In this document: in pieces, positions 1-11,383 of the stretch
Position numbering within the stretch: the stretch's first letter is position 1
How the letters are laid out: every line of letters begins with the position of its first letter
Source of the DNA: Pyricularia pennisetigena
Taxonomy: Eukaryota > Ascomycota > Sordariomycetes > Magnaporthales > Pyriculariaceae
Assembly (NCBI RefSeq): GCF_004337985.1
Contig: NW_021940918.1
Span: 2,046,001-2,110,000, forward strand
Length of the DNA: 64,000 nt
Direction of reading: 5' to 3'
The notes under the pieces: model-generated
Databases searched by the model: none
What the model was told of the DNA's origin: nothing
What the model saw: only the letters and a program-made list of their open reading frames with translations
Made by a program: the position numbers and the translations under genes

Positions 1-1360
1 TTGATAATGATAGATTGTATAGCTTGAGCTGCTGAAAAAACGAATTGACCTGGACAAGCGACGTGGCTTATTGCTAACAAGTCCTTGTCATGGCGTCCGC
101 AGCTTTCGATTCTCGAGCGTTTTCTGCCAGCTTCTCGTCCTTTATTAGTCACTCGACGACTAATCATTTAGTCATTGGGAAACAAAATGCTCAACCGGCG
201 TACCATCAGATGAACGTTCCGATGCAAAAAGCAGATTCATTCTCATAAAAGTACAACTTGCTAGAAACAGGCCCCTACCCTATTTATGACATGGGGCACG
301 ATGCCCCTCATAAACCTACAACGCACCGCCCAGCTGGGAAGAAGTAGCTGTTCATGGCGTTGTTCGGCTTGAGCGGGAACATGATCCTGGCCCAGTCCGC
401 GCCGTTGAACACGGCGTTTCCGTGATCGGTCCGCTCCAGTCCCCCCATGTCCGACCCGTTCCCTTTTGAACTTGGCCTCTGTGACCTGCCATCCTAAGAT
501 TCCACCTATCATCCTTGATGGGCCCGTCGCCCGGCGATATTGCCTCGAGGTTTTGGCTTTTGGAGGCCGCTGCCTCCAACCCGGAATCGTCATATCTCAA
601 GCCGTGAGAACCGTGAAAAATGTGCAACATGGTGTCTACGAGAATGTGTCAAAGGTAGCAAGCTGGAAGATCAACCCCCGGGTCTGTTGAGAACTTCACA
701 CGAAGCCGCAGGTGTCAGGAAGTATTAGCAAGTTGAATGGCACCGACAAAAGTGAAAGTGCAGGGCAACATTGCTGCTCATCCATCCTGCCAGCCACACA
801 AACTTCTTCGAGATCAAAAAGAGAATGCATACGGCCTGACATGGTTCACTGCTTTGCTCGTACGATGTGCAATCAATCGACCGCAGCCTCTGCCGCTTTT
901 CCCGTCTTAAAGTGTACAAGATTGCAATAAGCACTTTGAAATGTTGGAGGTGGTTGCAGGAACAATCTTGCACGTGTATATAGCCAAGATCTTTGTAGGA
1001 ATCTAAGCTGACTGCCCTTTGTAGACCTGTGGCGCGGTGAATATTCGATGATTGTACCCAGCCGACTGGCAACAACACGAAATAAAAGGGGCGAAGCCGT
1101 CATGGCTTGGGGGAGTGCATCACAGCTAGGCCATGTGTGTTCATTGGTGAGAGTGAGAAGATCTATCTCTTCGGGGGTTAGACAAGCCTCAATGCTGACA
1201 GTCCACCATACAGGGACATTTTGTCCAAAAGGCAAGTCAAAATAAAAAAAGAATTTGATTGTGACTGCTTATTCTGGCGAGTCTTGACGTTTTGGTTCTT
1301 GATAACAACCCAAAACAAAATCTTCTGTATACAATGCAGAACGGCAAAAGTGAAAGGCAT
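1..1360. other. No gene recognised
   Basis: Only short overlapping open frames occur on both strands, and most begin at non-ATG codons. None shows a recognisable domain, splice structure or codon pattern. It probably contains upstream or intergenic sequence of a gene outside the window. Confidence 0.5.
1346..1349 (-). terminator. Pol III terminator of tRNA-Phe copy 1
   Basis: On the minus strand a run of four T follows the tRNA 3' end by about 11 bases. This is the minimal RNA polymerase III stop signal. Confidence 0.6.
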
Positions 1361-1453
1361 TGCGGTTTGTGTGGATCGAACACACGACCTTCAGATATTC
1401 TGTGGGCTGAAGTGGACTTCAGTCTGACGCTCTCCCAACTGAGCTAAACCCGC
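1361..1453 (-). tRNA. tRNA-Phe (GAA), intron-containing
   Basis: The minus strand folds as a complete cloverleaf with D arm, GAA anticodon, TTCGATC T loop and discriminator A (at 1361). CCA is not encoded. A 20-nt intron interrupts the anticodon loop one base 3' of the anticodon, the canonical site. It contains TTCAG, which can pair with the anticodon-loop bases CTGAA, as in other tRNA-Phe introns. The mature length is 73 nt before CCA. The acceptor stem has an apparent G5/A68 opposition, also present in the second copy at 15529-15619. The gene carries its own internal A and B box promoter elements. Confidence 0.95.
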
Positions 1454-1857
1454 TATTCCTTATTGGGACGCAACTCCCTGAGTCTATCCTATCAACATTA
1501 CAATTTCTTGGCGGAGACTCTCAACCTAGGTAAAACATGGGCAGCGGAGCCATCCCGATGCGGGGGCTTGGCTTCATAACCCATTATCCAACATCTCCAT
1601 CCCTTGGTTCCGATGGCGGGGCTGCTGTCAGTCATAGATTTTTGGGTTTTCGCACACGTATGGCTGACTGGAGCATCATAGCACGCGTCGCTACTTGGTG
1701 AGTTCAAGATAAATATGCAATCCTGTCTTGTCCTCGTCATGGTCGTGTAGCTTCAACCCCTGGGCTGCACTCTCATCTCCTTGTGGGATGCATACCTCGG
1801 CTAATGGAGAAACCCAAGATTTGTCCGGTGATACATCTCGTACCGAGCTCCATCAAC
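1454..1857. other. Intergenic, tRNA to acetyltransferase
   Basis: No supported gene. It must hold the 5' flank of the tRNA and the promoter and leader of the acetyltransferase gene that starts at 1858. Confidence 0.5.
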
Positions 1858-2720
1858 ATGTCAACCTCCGGAATTAGTTTTACTGGTGAGACGGAACCCC
1901 CGATCCATCCGGGGAGTAGGCGGAATCGTGCAACATACTAACCGATCACCGTCATCCATGATGCTCTCTTGCAGTCTCGCCTTGCGAGACCAAGGATGAC
2001 ATCATCCAAGGCCACCGCATCGCAACCGCGACCTTTGGCCGGCAGACCAACGACAGGATCTGGCAGGGCTTCAACCCGGGCTGGGACACGCCCGAGGGGG
2101 AGGCTGCGGGCGCCCAGCGCTTCGTCGAGCGGTGGGAGAAGTCGCAGGCCGCCGACCAAAAGGACGAGCAGGGCCGCCCCTTTGTCGTCTTCCTTAAGGC
2201 GACCGCCCCAGACCCCGAGGACGGGAAGCCCGTCGTCGCCGGCTTGGCCATCTGGGTGCAGGCCTCGGCCGTTGAGGGCAAGGGTGCGGTCCCCGTGTTG
2301 GACGTCGCTGAGGCGCAGGACCTGAACCAGCTCTGGCCCGGAAACGACACGGAGCACCAGTACCTGCGGCAGGCGGAGCGGGGTCTGCATCGGAGGAGAA
2401 ACGAGGTCATTCGGGAAAAGGCTACCCAGGACCCACCGGCGGTGTTTGCCTTGGACATGTGCGTGGTGGACCCTAGGTTTCAGCGGCGCGGCATCTCACA
2501 GTCGCTGGTGCAGTGGGGGATCGATGAGGCGAGGGCCAGGAACGGACTTGAATGCGTTACGGAAGCGTCAAGCATGGGTCGTGGTTCATACGCCAAGCTA
2601 GGCTTCAAATGGGAGGGTGAGAAAGCTGTGGACATGGACTATGGTTTTGATGATAGGTTCAAAGATCGACCGGCACCGCCAAACTTGTTCATGCGGACAG
2701 GTTCTTTGACAAAGAGCTGA
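1858..2720 (+). CDS. GNAT-family N-acetyltransferase
   Basis: Two exons, 1858-1885 and 1975-2720, give 257 aa. The first exon is only 28 nt. The intron has donor GTGAGA, branch TACTAAC at 1937-1943 and a CAG acceptor, and splicing joins the frames exactly. The product resembles the small cytosolic GNAT acetyltransferases common in ascomycetes, which move acetyl from acetyl-CoA to an amine. The core is at residues 167-192: a beta strand (ALDMCVVDP) followed by the CoA-pyrophosphate loop QRRGIS and a helix. Family consensus is Q/R-x-x-G-x-G/A, so serine replaces the last small residue. A typical C-terminal Y-x-K-L-G-F motif lies near residues 215-220. The substrate cannot be inferred. The gene converges on the AA9 gene with only 107 bp between coding ends. 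Confidence 0.85.
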
Positions 2721-2827
2721 TTCATCATCTCCAATCAACCTGGACTGAGCAATGAAATCTGAATTTGGATCAGAGAAGTATAAAGCCACCATCCCAACTA
2801 CATTCTCTCTGCCTTGAATGTTGTTCT

Positions 2828-3670
2828 TCAACCTCTCCACACAGCCGGGCCTGGTGCAACATACGATGCAGGTGAGGTTGCGACAGTGTTCAGGTTAACC
2901 AGAATTCCCGGATCTGCGCTCCTATAAGCCCCTGGGAATGCAACAAGTGGGCCGGGAGTGCCGCTCCCGCCGCCGGACACGTTGATCTGTGAGCAAGACA
3001 GATAGAACTGTGCCTTGTTGGCCTGCGAAGCCATGTGCAGAGCAATGTGTTCCACACGCAAAAGGTACTCTCCATTGGGGATATTCTTGGGAATGGTGGC
3101 TGGCACCAGCGTGTATTCATCTGCGGAGACATGCACATATCAGTCTATCTGTTTTGCGATTTAAAAACGCGCAACACCATCTCATTACTTACTCTGCCCG
3201 GGCCAGAAAAGTTGCTTGTTGTTGTCTACCTTGGGTGTCTCGCTGCTGTATATCTTGAACCAGACTGCTCCAGACCCATCCCAAGTTTTGGCACTTTGTC
3301 CTGTTGGAACCTTGGCCATGTAGTACTGCGTTGGGCCTGGATGGTTAACCTGTTGAGTAGAAACATAATGAACAGTTGCTCCGGCAGGTACCTCGGCGAC
3401 CTCGGGGGCATTGTGGGACTGGTAGCAGCGTATGTCGGCAACGGTAGGATTCTCAATTCCTTGCTTGCTCTGGGCATTCTTGGTCATACGCGTTGCAGTC
3501 CAATCCGCTGCTTCAGCCTTGCCGTTGACAACCAGGCGAGGAAAGGTATCTGCATTGAGTTTGTAAGCCGAAGCCTTCCAAGGGTCATAGAAGATACAAG
3601 TAGGGTAAAAATTCTTACAATGTGCTTGTGCCGCTGCTGCCAAGAGCAGCAGAGTAATGAGTCGCTTCAT
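2828..3670 (-). CDS. AA9 lytic polysaccharide monooxygenase (secreted)
   Basis: Three exons (3670-3619, 3549-3193, 3120-2828) give 233 aa. Residues 1-16 form a signal peptide ending AQA, and cleavage exposes His17, the N-terminal copper-binding histidine of this family. The second brace histidine is H87 in NHPGP. Y176 in the QFY motif is the likely axial tyrosine, with H165 and Q174 as second-sphere residues. C59 and C179 probably form the conserved disulfide. The C-terminal region reads [17 protein letters not shown], typical of fungal AA9. There is no carbohydrate-binding module or linker. Known AA9 enzymes cleave cellulose or hemicellulose oxidatively outside the cell; C1 or C4 regioselectivity cannot be judged here. 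Intron 1 falls directly after the His1 codon, splitting the next (Tyr) codon. Confidence 0.96.
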
Positions 3671-3782
3671 TTTTACTGCAATTTTGAACTTCAAATTGCT
3701 CCGGGTGGCTTATTGCTTCCGAATCGGTCGTTTCTTATCTTGAGGGCACCTCTTAGGCGTCTTGAGGTGGCTCACGAAGCCG

Positions 3783-3790
3783 CTTTTATA
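3783..3790 (-). promoter_or_regulatory. TATA box of the AA9 gene
   Basis: TATAAAAG on the minus strand lies 113 bases upstream of the ATG, at a plausible distance. An inverted CCAAT lies just upstream. A single match to the CreA/Cre1 consensus SYGGRG (CCGGGG, minus strand, 3942-3947) would fit glucose repression, but one hexamer is weak evidence. Confidence 0.5.
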
Positions 3791-5036
3791 TCCCAATCAT
3801 TCCAAGCAAGATTCTCGGTGTAAATTTCGGTACTCGGTGCCCAGTTTGAGGATATACTCCTTCAATCATCGTTGACCACTCAAGAGTCTGGTATTGATGG
3901 CTGCTAATATAGCAAATGGAAGATGAAGTCCCGATGATCAACCCCGGCAGCTCCGAGTTTGTGTTTAGCCGACCATTCATATGCTCATTCTTCAGTCAAT
4001 ATCGCCCAATCTATATCTGGGGAAGTACCTACCCGCTGGTGCATGAAACCGGACCATACATCTGCTGTAGCTGTAAATAGCGTCTGCTATGGCCATCTAT
4101 CCTCGCGTAACAGTTCCCCTAGGAGGAAAAAGACTGATGGATAGGGTGGGATGGTGAAGTGGAGAGATCATACAAAGAACCATGGAAATCACGGAAAGTG
4201 ACACCAATTCGCAATCTCATGTTCTGTAGGTTGCCATTGTGCACCTAGACTAGGGATGTAAAGCTTCTTGATCAGGTAGCTACCTAATTAGCTCATCGGT
4301 CTGAAAAGAGACAAAAGCTGGTTAAAAGACTGAGTGTGGCATGGTTGTGGTGCGGGCGCAACGTATCGCAGGTGTATGTGTACCGCGTCAAGAAAAGCGT
4401 CAAGAAAAAAGCGAAGCAAAAGAGTGGTGGGCGCCCCAGTAGCAATTTCTCAACAGATTGCACCACACAATCTTTATAGTCAGTTAGTTACTCGCTTTCA
4501 AAGTTCCTGAATATTTGAAGATGGCAAATTTAATCCCCGGGAGTGGAAGGCAGGCAATAGCATCGTGCCTAGAATATCTAGATGGTGCGAGTCGGCGCCA
4601 GTTTTCTTTGCGCTCAGATGTTCGTAACTCGGTGGCCAAAATTCATCGGGGCTGGGCTCACCGCCCGCCAGTATGGGATGCTGCTCAGGTTTCTTCGTGC
4701 CTTCCATGTTTGGTCTTGCTCTTGCTTCCCGGGAAGCAACACAGTCAGAGCTCGTGACCCAGACTGAGACTGGGAGCTCTACGGGCCGTTTTCTGCCACC
4801 CACAAAACTTCACTTTCAGCTCACCTACGACAAACGCAGCCAGACTCAACCCTGGATCCATAAAAGCTCTGCAACCCCTCCCTCTCATCCAGGCTGCTTC
4901 TCGCAAATTTCTTTTATGTTCATTCGATGAGGTGCCGCGACTGAGGTTGTGCTACACCTTAACGTTTGCTGGGCGCAAGATCCGACATTCCAAGTGGCTC
5001 AGATCTCAAGAAAACCGAATCCAATCCTCATTCGAG
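3791..5036. other. Divergent intergenic region, AA9 / F-box-like gene
   Basis: No supported gene. It should contain both 5' flanks. The frame of the F-box-like gene is open upstream to 4932 but has no ATG before 5037. Confidence 0.5.
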
Positions 5037-6185
5037 ATGCCCAGTGAAACTGGTACCACAGTACCGTCTGGTCAGTATTTGGCAGGAGCCTCAGGGTATA
5101 CGTTCTTAGGCCACACTGACGCTCAGATGAAAGCCTCTGCAGGTTCAGACACATTGGCATCTGCCCTGGATTCTACTGTTGAGCCCTGGAATGCAGAGCA
5201 AGCTCTTCCAGAGCTCGACCTCCGAATTGCTGCTCTTAATATTGAACAAGTTTCATCCAAGCCTCAGATCGATACCAACAATGACGCACCTCCAGTATCT
5301 CAAGAGAGATCACGACTACTTACGCTACCTGCAGAGATTCGGACACACATCTACGGCCATGCAGGCATCTGGGACTTTGACTGCAACTCAGCCGGCTATC
5401 TGGGCAATCGAAGACCCCCCGGAATCCTTCTGACCTGCAGATCAGTTTACCAGGAGATTTCAGAGAGATTCTGGGCAGGTCGCACACTCTACATCAACGA
5501 CGCAGACTACTGGGGTACTGAGCCCTGTCAATGCTGCGGAAACTACATGATGGGAGTCCTCTCGATTGAACGGGCACTAGGCTCCCGTTTGAATGCCATG
5601 GGATGTGCTGCGCAGTATCTGACCAAGGTCAACGTGCGAGCGGCGCTTGTGTGTTTTTATCGCTTGATGCTCATCTTTGAAGTTCTTGCCGACAGCTGCC
5701 CCGCGCTCGAGGACGTCGACATATCTTTCGGCAAGAAGGGCAGCAACGTTATCAGTGGAAGACAAGTCCGTATGGGCTTCACCTGTCCTCGCACCATTGT
5801 TACTCCATCGGTTCAACTAAAGACCTGGATTGAACAAACCACAGCTGCACTCCGCCAGGTCATAGAGCGTGGCAAGCTGAAGAACCTCGAGTTCTTGGCA
5901 TCCCTGGACGATTGGGGCCAGCAGGAAGACGTCGACGCTCTTTGGGAATCGATGTGCGCGGCTATTGGGAAGGGCAAGACCCTCAGAGGCAACAAGAAAA
6001 GGCTCGTCTACAACGAGAAGCGTGAGAATACTAGCGTTGTCGTCCCGATCAATGTGGTCCCACTGTCTGAGAAGAGAGTCTCGTCCGACAAGTGGTATGT
6101 GGTTGAGTTCTGTGGCGACTTCGACTTCACACCTATGAACGGGTTTAATACGTTTTGCTCGTTCCGCATCACTCAACAGGTCTGA
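5037..6185 (+). CDS. F-box-like fungal protein
   Basis: A single exon of 382 aa; I chose the first in-frame ATG at 5037. Residues 1-90 are polar and probably disordered. Residues 93-110 (LLTLPAEIRTHIYGHAG) match the LPxEIRxxIY helix pair that opens many ascomycete F-box-like or 2EXR-like proteins, followed by the usual LLTCRSVYQEISERFW segment. The rest is a mixed alpha/beta region with a CQCC cluster and no recognised catalytic motif. Such proteins are often assumed to be substrate adaptors, but most have no known target. Function is therefore unassigned beyond the fold hint. Confidence 0.75.
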   Translation: MPSETGTTVPSGQYLAGASGYTFLGHTDAQMKASAGSDTLASALDSTVEPWNAEQALPELDLRIAALNIEQVSSKPQIDTNNDAPPVSQERSRLLTLPAEIRTHIYGHAGIWDFDCNSAGYLGNRRPPGILLTCRSVYQEISERFWAGRTLYINDADYWGTEPCQCCGNYMMGVLSIERALGSRLNAMGCAAQYLTKVNVRAALVCFYRLMLIFEVLADSCPALEDVDISFGKKGSNVISGRQVRMGFTCPRTIVTPSVQLKTWIEQTTAALRQVIERGKLKNLEFLASLDDWGQQEDVDALWESMCAAIGKGKTLRGNKKRLVYNEKRENTSVVVPINVVPLSEKRVSSDKWYVVEFCGDFDFTPMNGFNTFCSFRITQQV

Positions 6186-6716
6186 GGCACAAGAGACTCA
6201 TTGGATTTTCGGGCCACAAGCTGGAGGCGCTGAGCGGTTTACAGACTGGACAGCAGGACAGACAGCACGATCATAAAAGGGTTTCACTAGGATGAGTTTT
6301 CGCGTTGAATTTTTTGACTTTACTTGAACTTTGATTAATTCATGTGAGGGGACTATTTGCGCTGGAAGGGGGAGGTACTTTTTTCTTGCAGAAACTTTTA
6401 GCGAGATACAAGAAATCAACTGATGCGTATTTTATTTCTAGGGCGAGGTCAACTCGGGGACCTGCGTATGGCGAGGCGCTAAAGAAACACGATCAAGTCA
6501 CTAGGAGTATTTTGGTCCTGGCGCCAGATTAGTTCGGACGTTCAAAAAATTCAACCCCTTATTTACTATTACGATGGCTTGGATCGATAGCCAATCCACT
6601 ATCTACTTGCCTAAAGAAAGGATTTACCCCAGATCTACTCAACACTAGTCTAGTGTTTCTTCTTTCGCTCCCTAGCGCCACCACAAAAAAAAAATAGACT
6701 CTCGCCCTTGTAAGCC
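6186..6716. other. 3' intergenic between convergent genes
   Basis: No gene. It holds the 3' ends of the F-box-like gene and of the P450, and has a short A run near 6687. Confidence 0.5.
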
Positions 6717-8552
6717 TCACTCAATCGCAACCTTGACCGAAATGGAGCCCTTCTTGGTCTGAAGGACAATCAAATCGTGATCATACGTCAGATCTTCAAT
6801 CGTCGTATCGACCAGCTTGGCCCTCGGAAGGATCTTGTACGCGACAAGGGCCAGCATGATGTAGACCTCGCAGTACGCCAGGTTCTCACCCAGGCACGAG
6901 CGGCTGCCCTTGCCAAAGGCGATGAGGTACTTGGCCAACGCGACGTTGGGGGACCCGTCCTCGAGCAGCCAGCGCTCGGGGTCGAACCTGTCGGGGTCCG
7001 GGAACATCTTCTCGTCCCAGTGGCTTATCATGGAGCTCTGGCCGATCGGGGTGCCGCGCGGCACCACGTAGTTCCACCTGCCGTCCTGCGACTTGTACAC
7101 GAGGTCCTCCTCCCGGGCGATGCGCGCCGAGCGGTGCGACACCCCCGGCATGGTGCGCAGCGACTCGTGCACCAGCGCCCAGACGTACGGGCGGCGCTCC
7201 ACGTCGGTCCACTTGGGCTTGTCCGGGTCGACGCCTTCGAGGTCCTTCATCAGGCGCTCGTAGAGCTTGGGTTGGTCCAGAAGGTGAAACGTCAAAGAGG
7301 TAAGGGTTGCCTGTTGAAGAGGGTTGTGGGGGGTTTGGGGTTTAATCAGTCAGCTTGCTGTCACTCTTGCTCTCTTGCTTCAGTAAAAGCAGATACCACG
7401 GGAGGGGAAGGGATGAAAATCAACGTACAGCAGTCGTCTCGGTACCAGCCAGCAAAAAGTTGAAGCCTTCGCCCGACAGCCGATACATGGACTTTTCCTC
7501 CTCGGGCATCTTCTCGTCCTGCATCAAATCGGCAAACACACGACCGTTCTGCGGGTCTTCGAGCGAGGCCTTGATGTAGCCGGGGATGGTGACGGCGAGC
7601 ATGTTCATGACGTAGCGGATGTCCTCGCCGAGGTAGTCGGCCATGAATGGCAGGAAGCCGCTGGCCCAGCGCGCGACGGCGACGTGGCGCATCACGTAGG
7701 CGCTCCTCAGGAAGCTGCCGACCATGGTGGCGAAGCTGGGCTCCCAGCCCTCCTGGTCGACGAAGCCCATGGTCTGGCCGAAGGCGTACTGCCCGATGAC
7801 GTCGGCCGTGAAGCAGTTGAAGGCCTCCTTGATCTCAAAGGCGCCCTTGCCGGCCTCGGTGCGCAGCATCTTGGCCACGGTGCGCTGCGCGTAGTCGAGC
7901 ACCTCCCCTTCCAGCTTGAGCATCTGCTGCCGCGAGAAGAAGCGGTTCAGGGGGGCGCGACGCTGTCGGTGCAGCTCGTGCGAGATGGTCGAGAAGCCCG
8001 TCACAGCGATGGGCCCGCTGCCACCCGTGTTGATGGCATGCTGCCAGCGGTCGCGGATGCGGCCGGGACCGGCATAGATCTCGTGTACGAACAGGGGGTC
8101 GGAGCAGTGAAGCTCATCAGGGTTGATGCGTACGATGGGGCCTGTTTTTTTTTTTTTGTTCGCAGGATGGGGTGAAAAAGAAAAAATCACACAAATCAAA
8201 CAAGTCAGTGCGAGAATGTCAAGTGGGAGGGGGGAAGGGGGGGGAACCACCCCTCTTGTTTTGTTAATGATCGCCGTCGCCACCCTCCCAAAAACTCACC
8301 ATATTTCTTGTGCATCTGCTCAATGACCTTGGTGTACCTCCCAACGCGCCAGAAGTCCCAATAGGCCTCGTACAGATAGCTGGCGGCGGCTATCTTGGGG
8401 CCGGGGAATGCGGCGAGCGGGTGAAAGGGCGAGATGTTGTACAGCGCAACGCCCAGCTTGTACGCCATCCACAGCCCTACCATCCACACGACGGTTTTGA
8501 AGGTGAGGACAGCCACTCCACCGGGGCCTCCCACATCCATGGCTGAGTCCAT
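6717..8552 (-). CDS. Cytochrome P450 monooxygenase
   Basis: Three exons (8552-8300, 8141-7429, 7310-6717) give 519 aa, the usual length. An N-terminal hydrophobic helix (about residues 13-40) and the PFHPLAAFPGPK proline hinge indicate anchoring in the ER membrane. The I helix has AGTETT just before exon 3, the K helix has E371-x-x-R374, PERW is at 433-436, and the haem loop is FGKGSRSCLG with C461 as the iron ligand. All essential residues are present. Wording around the hinge and haem loop resembles fungal secondary-metabolism P450s such as the trichodiene-oxygenase-like group, but the substrate cannot be read from sequence. No terpene, PKS or NRPS gene lies in the window. It is divergent from the rhodopsin-like gene at 9604. 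Confidence 0.95.
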
Positions 8553-9603
8553 GCTGAGCTGGGGGTTGTTTTTTTTTTGTCTGTGCGTGCGTGGTAAAGC
8601 GTCAAGTCAAGGCTCAAGCTTACTGCCTGGGCATGATATGAGGCCTGATTTGGCGGTTAATTAAAAATTGTAATTAACAGCTTTGGTTCCCGGGACAAAT
8701 CAATTCTCGCAATATGCAAGGGGGGAGAGAGGGGAAAGGGTAAAAATAACACAAAAGAAAAAAGAAAAAGGAACAAGAAGAAAAAGTTCCAGCGCAGCAA
8801 GGTGAAGGTGGCTTTACAGGTCTACATCATTAATTCATTATCAGCTGCTTTGCCACGGTTTCAGGCGCCGATTCCCATCAAAGACCCTCAACGTATTCGG
8901 TAGGTCTGGGCCGAGTTGTGGATATTCTCAAATGAGTAAAATGAGGGGATTTCTATCGGCTCAACGGCGAGCCTGCCCTGATTTGCCTCTACTCCGGTTC
9001 GTCGAAAATCGATAGGCACATGTTTTTTTTTTTCCCCTGTTACATGGGCAAGATGGACTAATGATGCCAACGACACGGGGTGAGGGGAAACCAGGTGGAG
9101 GCGCAGCCCCATAAGTCTAACTCGACCTGGCTAAGGATAATCAGGGGGGTGTGCCAGGGGAGGTTTGCCGCTGTCACCGGGAAACATTCTCCGTACATCC
9201 TGGACGGGCCGGACGGCGGGTTCCTGTGGATTTTTTTTACCCGATGTCTGTGCTAATTTGACGGGAAGGATGGGGGGGTTTTGTCGGGGTCTTCCTAGGC
9301 CGCTCGCTTCGTTCCTTAAATTTTCTGGATTCGATGTGGTTTTTTTTTTGTTCTATTGGCGAGTCATCACTTACACCAGTACCGTGGATACGGAGCAAGC
9401 AACGATATACGAGACTGGCGCGCAAAAGGTGAACTCTGCTCGATCTTTGGTTCAGATATAAACCAGGTTTTCTTTTCTGAGCAGTAGGGTTCCTTTCAGC
9501 GTCGCAGTCCGGTATATTGATTGGGTGATAAGCCTACCAGTCTTTTTGATCTCTATCCACAGGGCAGGAAAGTCTGGTGCTGCTCAGGAACCCGCTTGCA
9601 ACC
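8553..9603. other. Divergent promoter region, P450 / rhodopsin-like gene
   Basis: About 1.05 kb with no supported gene between two start codons facing away from each other. It is purine-rich near 8720-8790 and has several T runs. Shared regulation is possible but not shown. Confidence 0.5.
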
Positions 9604-10938
9604 ATGGCCGAGATGATACCAATTCCCATGACGGCGGCGGCACGCGACGCCCTTATCGCCGCCATTGTCTTGTGCATCATATACGCCATCATCGTCGGTC
9701 TGCGAGTCTTGGGTCGTCTGCGATGGGGTATACTTGGACCAGACGATGTTTTGTCTGTCGCAGCCTGCGTACGCCCTATTAACCTTTTTTTTTTATGTGC
9801 ATATTTCGTTTTTCAGTCTAGTCAAGACTAACAAGCTTGTGATCAAAACCCTACAGATCCTGACCATGACCACCATCGGCATGAGCACCGCCGTGTACAC
9901 AGCTGGCGTCGGCTACGACCTGGACCCAAAGTCGCCGTACTTTCCAACCCTGTACAACAACCTCGAGTACATCTTGAAGAACACGTTCGCCTTTGTGGGC
10001 GTCTACCTGTGGGCGCTGGCGTTCATGAAGCTGAGCCAGTGCTGTCTGTACTGGCGGGTGTTTGTGACGCAGCTTAAGTGGTGGATCATCTGGACGAGCA
10101 TCGTCGTGCTCATCTGGGCCATCGTCTTGACCTTCATCGCCATCTTCCTGTGCACCCCGGTCGAGGCGCAGTGGTCCGTCGACCGCAAGCCCGAGCAGTG
10201 CATGGACCAGATCTTGGTGCTCAAGACGCTGATCATGACCAACGTCGTGACGGACTTGTTCATCATGCTCCTGCCTATCTGGACCGTGTGGCAGCTCAAC
10301 ATGAAGGCGGCGGAGAAGGCGACGGTCATTTGTTGTTTTGGGCTCGGTACAGGGTATGTCTGTCTTTTTTTTTTTTTTTTCCTTCTCTCCTGTGTTGACC
10401 CTTGCGTGGGAAAATCAATCCTGTTCAAGAACCCAAAGGACTGCTTTTCTTTTAGCTGACTCGTCCAATTCCCGTCCCTACTAGGTGCTGCATCATCGGC
10501 GTCGTCCGCTTCGTGGAAATGTTCACCATCGACCTGCAGGGAAACCTGACGGGCACCTCGCTCCGCACGTTTATGCTCTGCGCCATCGAGCTCTGCCTCG
10601 CCGGCTTCTGCACCAACCTCCCGATGCTGCGACCGTACTACAGGAGGTGGAGGAACAGGAGCACGCAGGACGGCTCGAGCGGCGGCGGCGGCTCGAGGTC
10701 GATGGGCAAGGAGGTCGACGGCGGCAGCCGCGTCCCCTGGACGGACCGCATCATCGGCGGGCAGAGGCAGCAGCAGAACCACCAGGCCTGGGTCGAGCTG
10801 GACGCCAGGAGGGATCGCAGCCACGCCAAGAGCAACGACGACGGCGACAGCTCGGTGAGGGCCCTGACAAAGGACAGCGACGGCCTGGGCCTCGGAGGTA
10901 TCCAGATGACGACCGAGTGGAAGGTCGATAGGCAATAA
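9604..10938 (+). CDS. Fungal rhodopsin-like seven-helix membrane protein
   Basis: Three exons (9604-9768, 9857-10353, 10485-10938) give 371 aa. The start is in ACCATGG context. Seven hydrophobic segments can be placed: roughly residues 13-37, 47-70, 95-120, 125-150, 170-195, 203-228 and 235-258. Family landmarks are present: DD after helix 1, CTPVEAQW after helix 4, TDLFIMLLPIW in helix 5, and E..C....C.NLPMLRP in helix 7. The roughly 110-residue tail is Gly/Ser/Arg/Asp-rich and presumably cytosolic. This is the SAT4/PTH11-related fungal rhodopsin-domain family. A few members act as surface sensors, but most are uncharacterised. There is no CFEM domain, so a PTH11-type receptor role is only a possibility. 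Confidence 0.88.
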
Positions 10939-11383
10939 AATTCTGCCCCCTTTTTTTTTTACGCAGAATTCTTAATGATAAAAATATACGGTTAATAAAA
11001 TGGGTAATTATTAGGACTTGACACAGCAAGGCCTGTCCTCATGGTTCCTTGTACGTCGTTGTATGCCTGTCGCCGCAAGTGAGCAATCCTTTTTTTTTTT
11101 TTTTTTTTTTTTGCTTTGATTCATGGCGAATATAGGCGGCTCCTTACAAGTTCAACTGTGGTAGGACCCGGTGTTGTCTGTGCCTATTTTAAGTTATGCT
11201 TATTTTGGCGGGCCGCTTGATGTCTTTTAGATAGTATCTGCGATTCGGTTTGGCCTATTTCCGACGTCATGATGTGCAGAAAACTCAAACCGATTGGAAC
11301 GTCCATTCCATGCGATTGTTAAGCTTATCTTCTAGCCTAATAATTCCATCAACCTAGAACTACCCTCACTCGCTTTACAAAAA
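10939..11383. other. Intergenic with T23 tract
   Basis: No gene recognised. It contains a 23-base T run at 11090-11112. Confidence 0.5.

Noticed and set aside
3035..3823. 262-codon plus-strand frame opposite the AA9 gene
   Set aside because: It starts at a non-ATG codon, has no family features, and runs through both introns of a well-supported gene on the other strand.
10003..10935. 310-codon minus-strand frame opposite the rhodopsin-like gene
   Set aside because: Antisense shadow. It crosses a real intron of the sense gene and has skewed Ala/Val/Arg composition.
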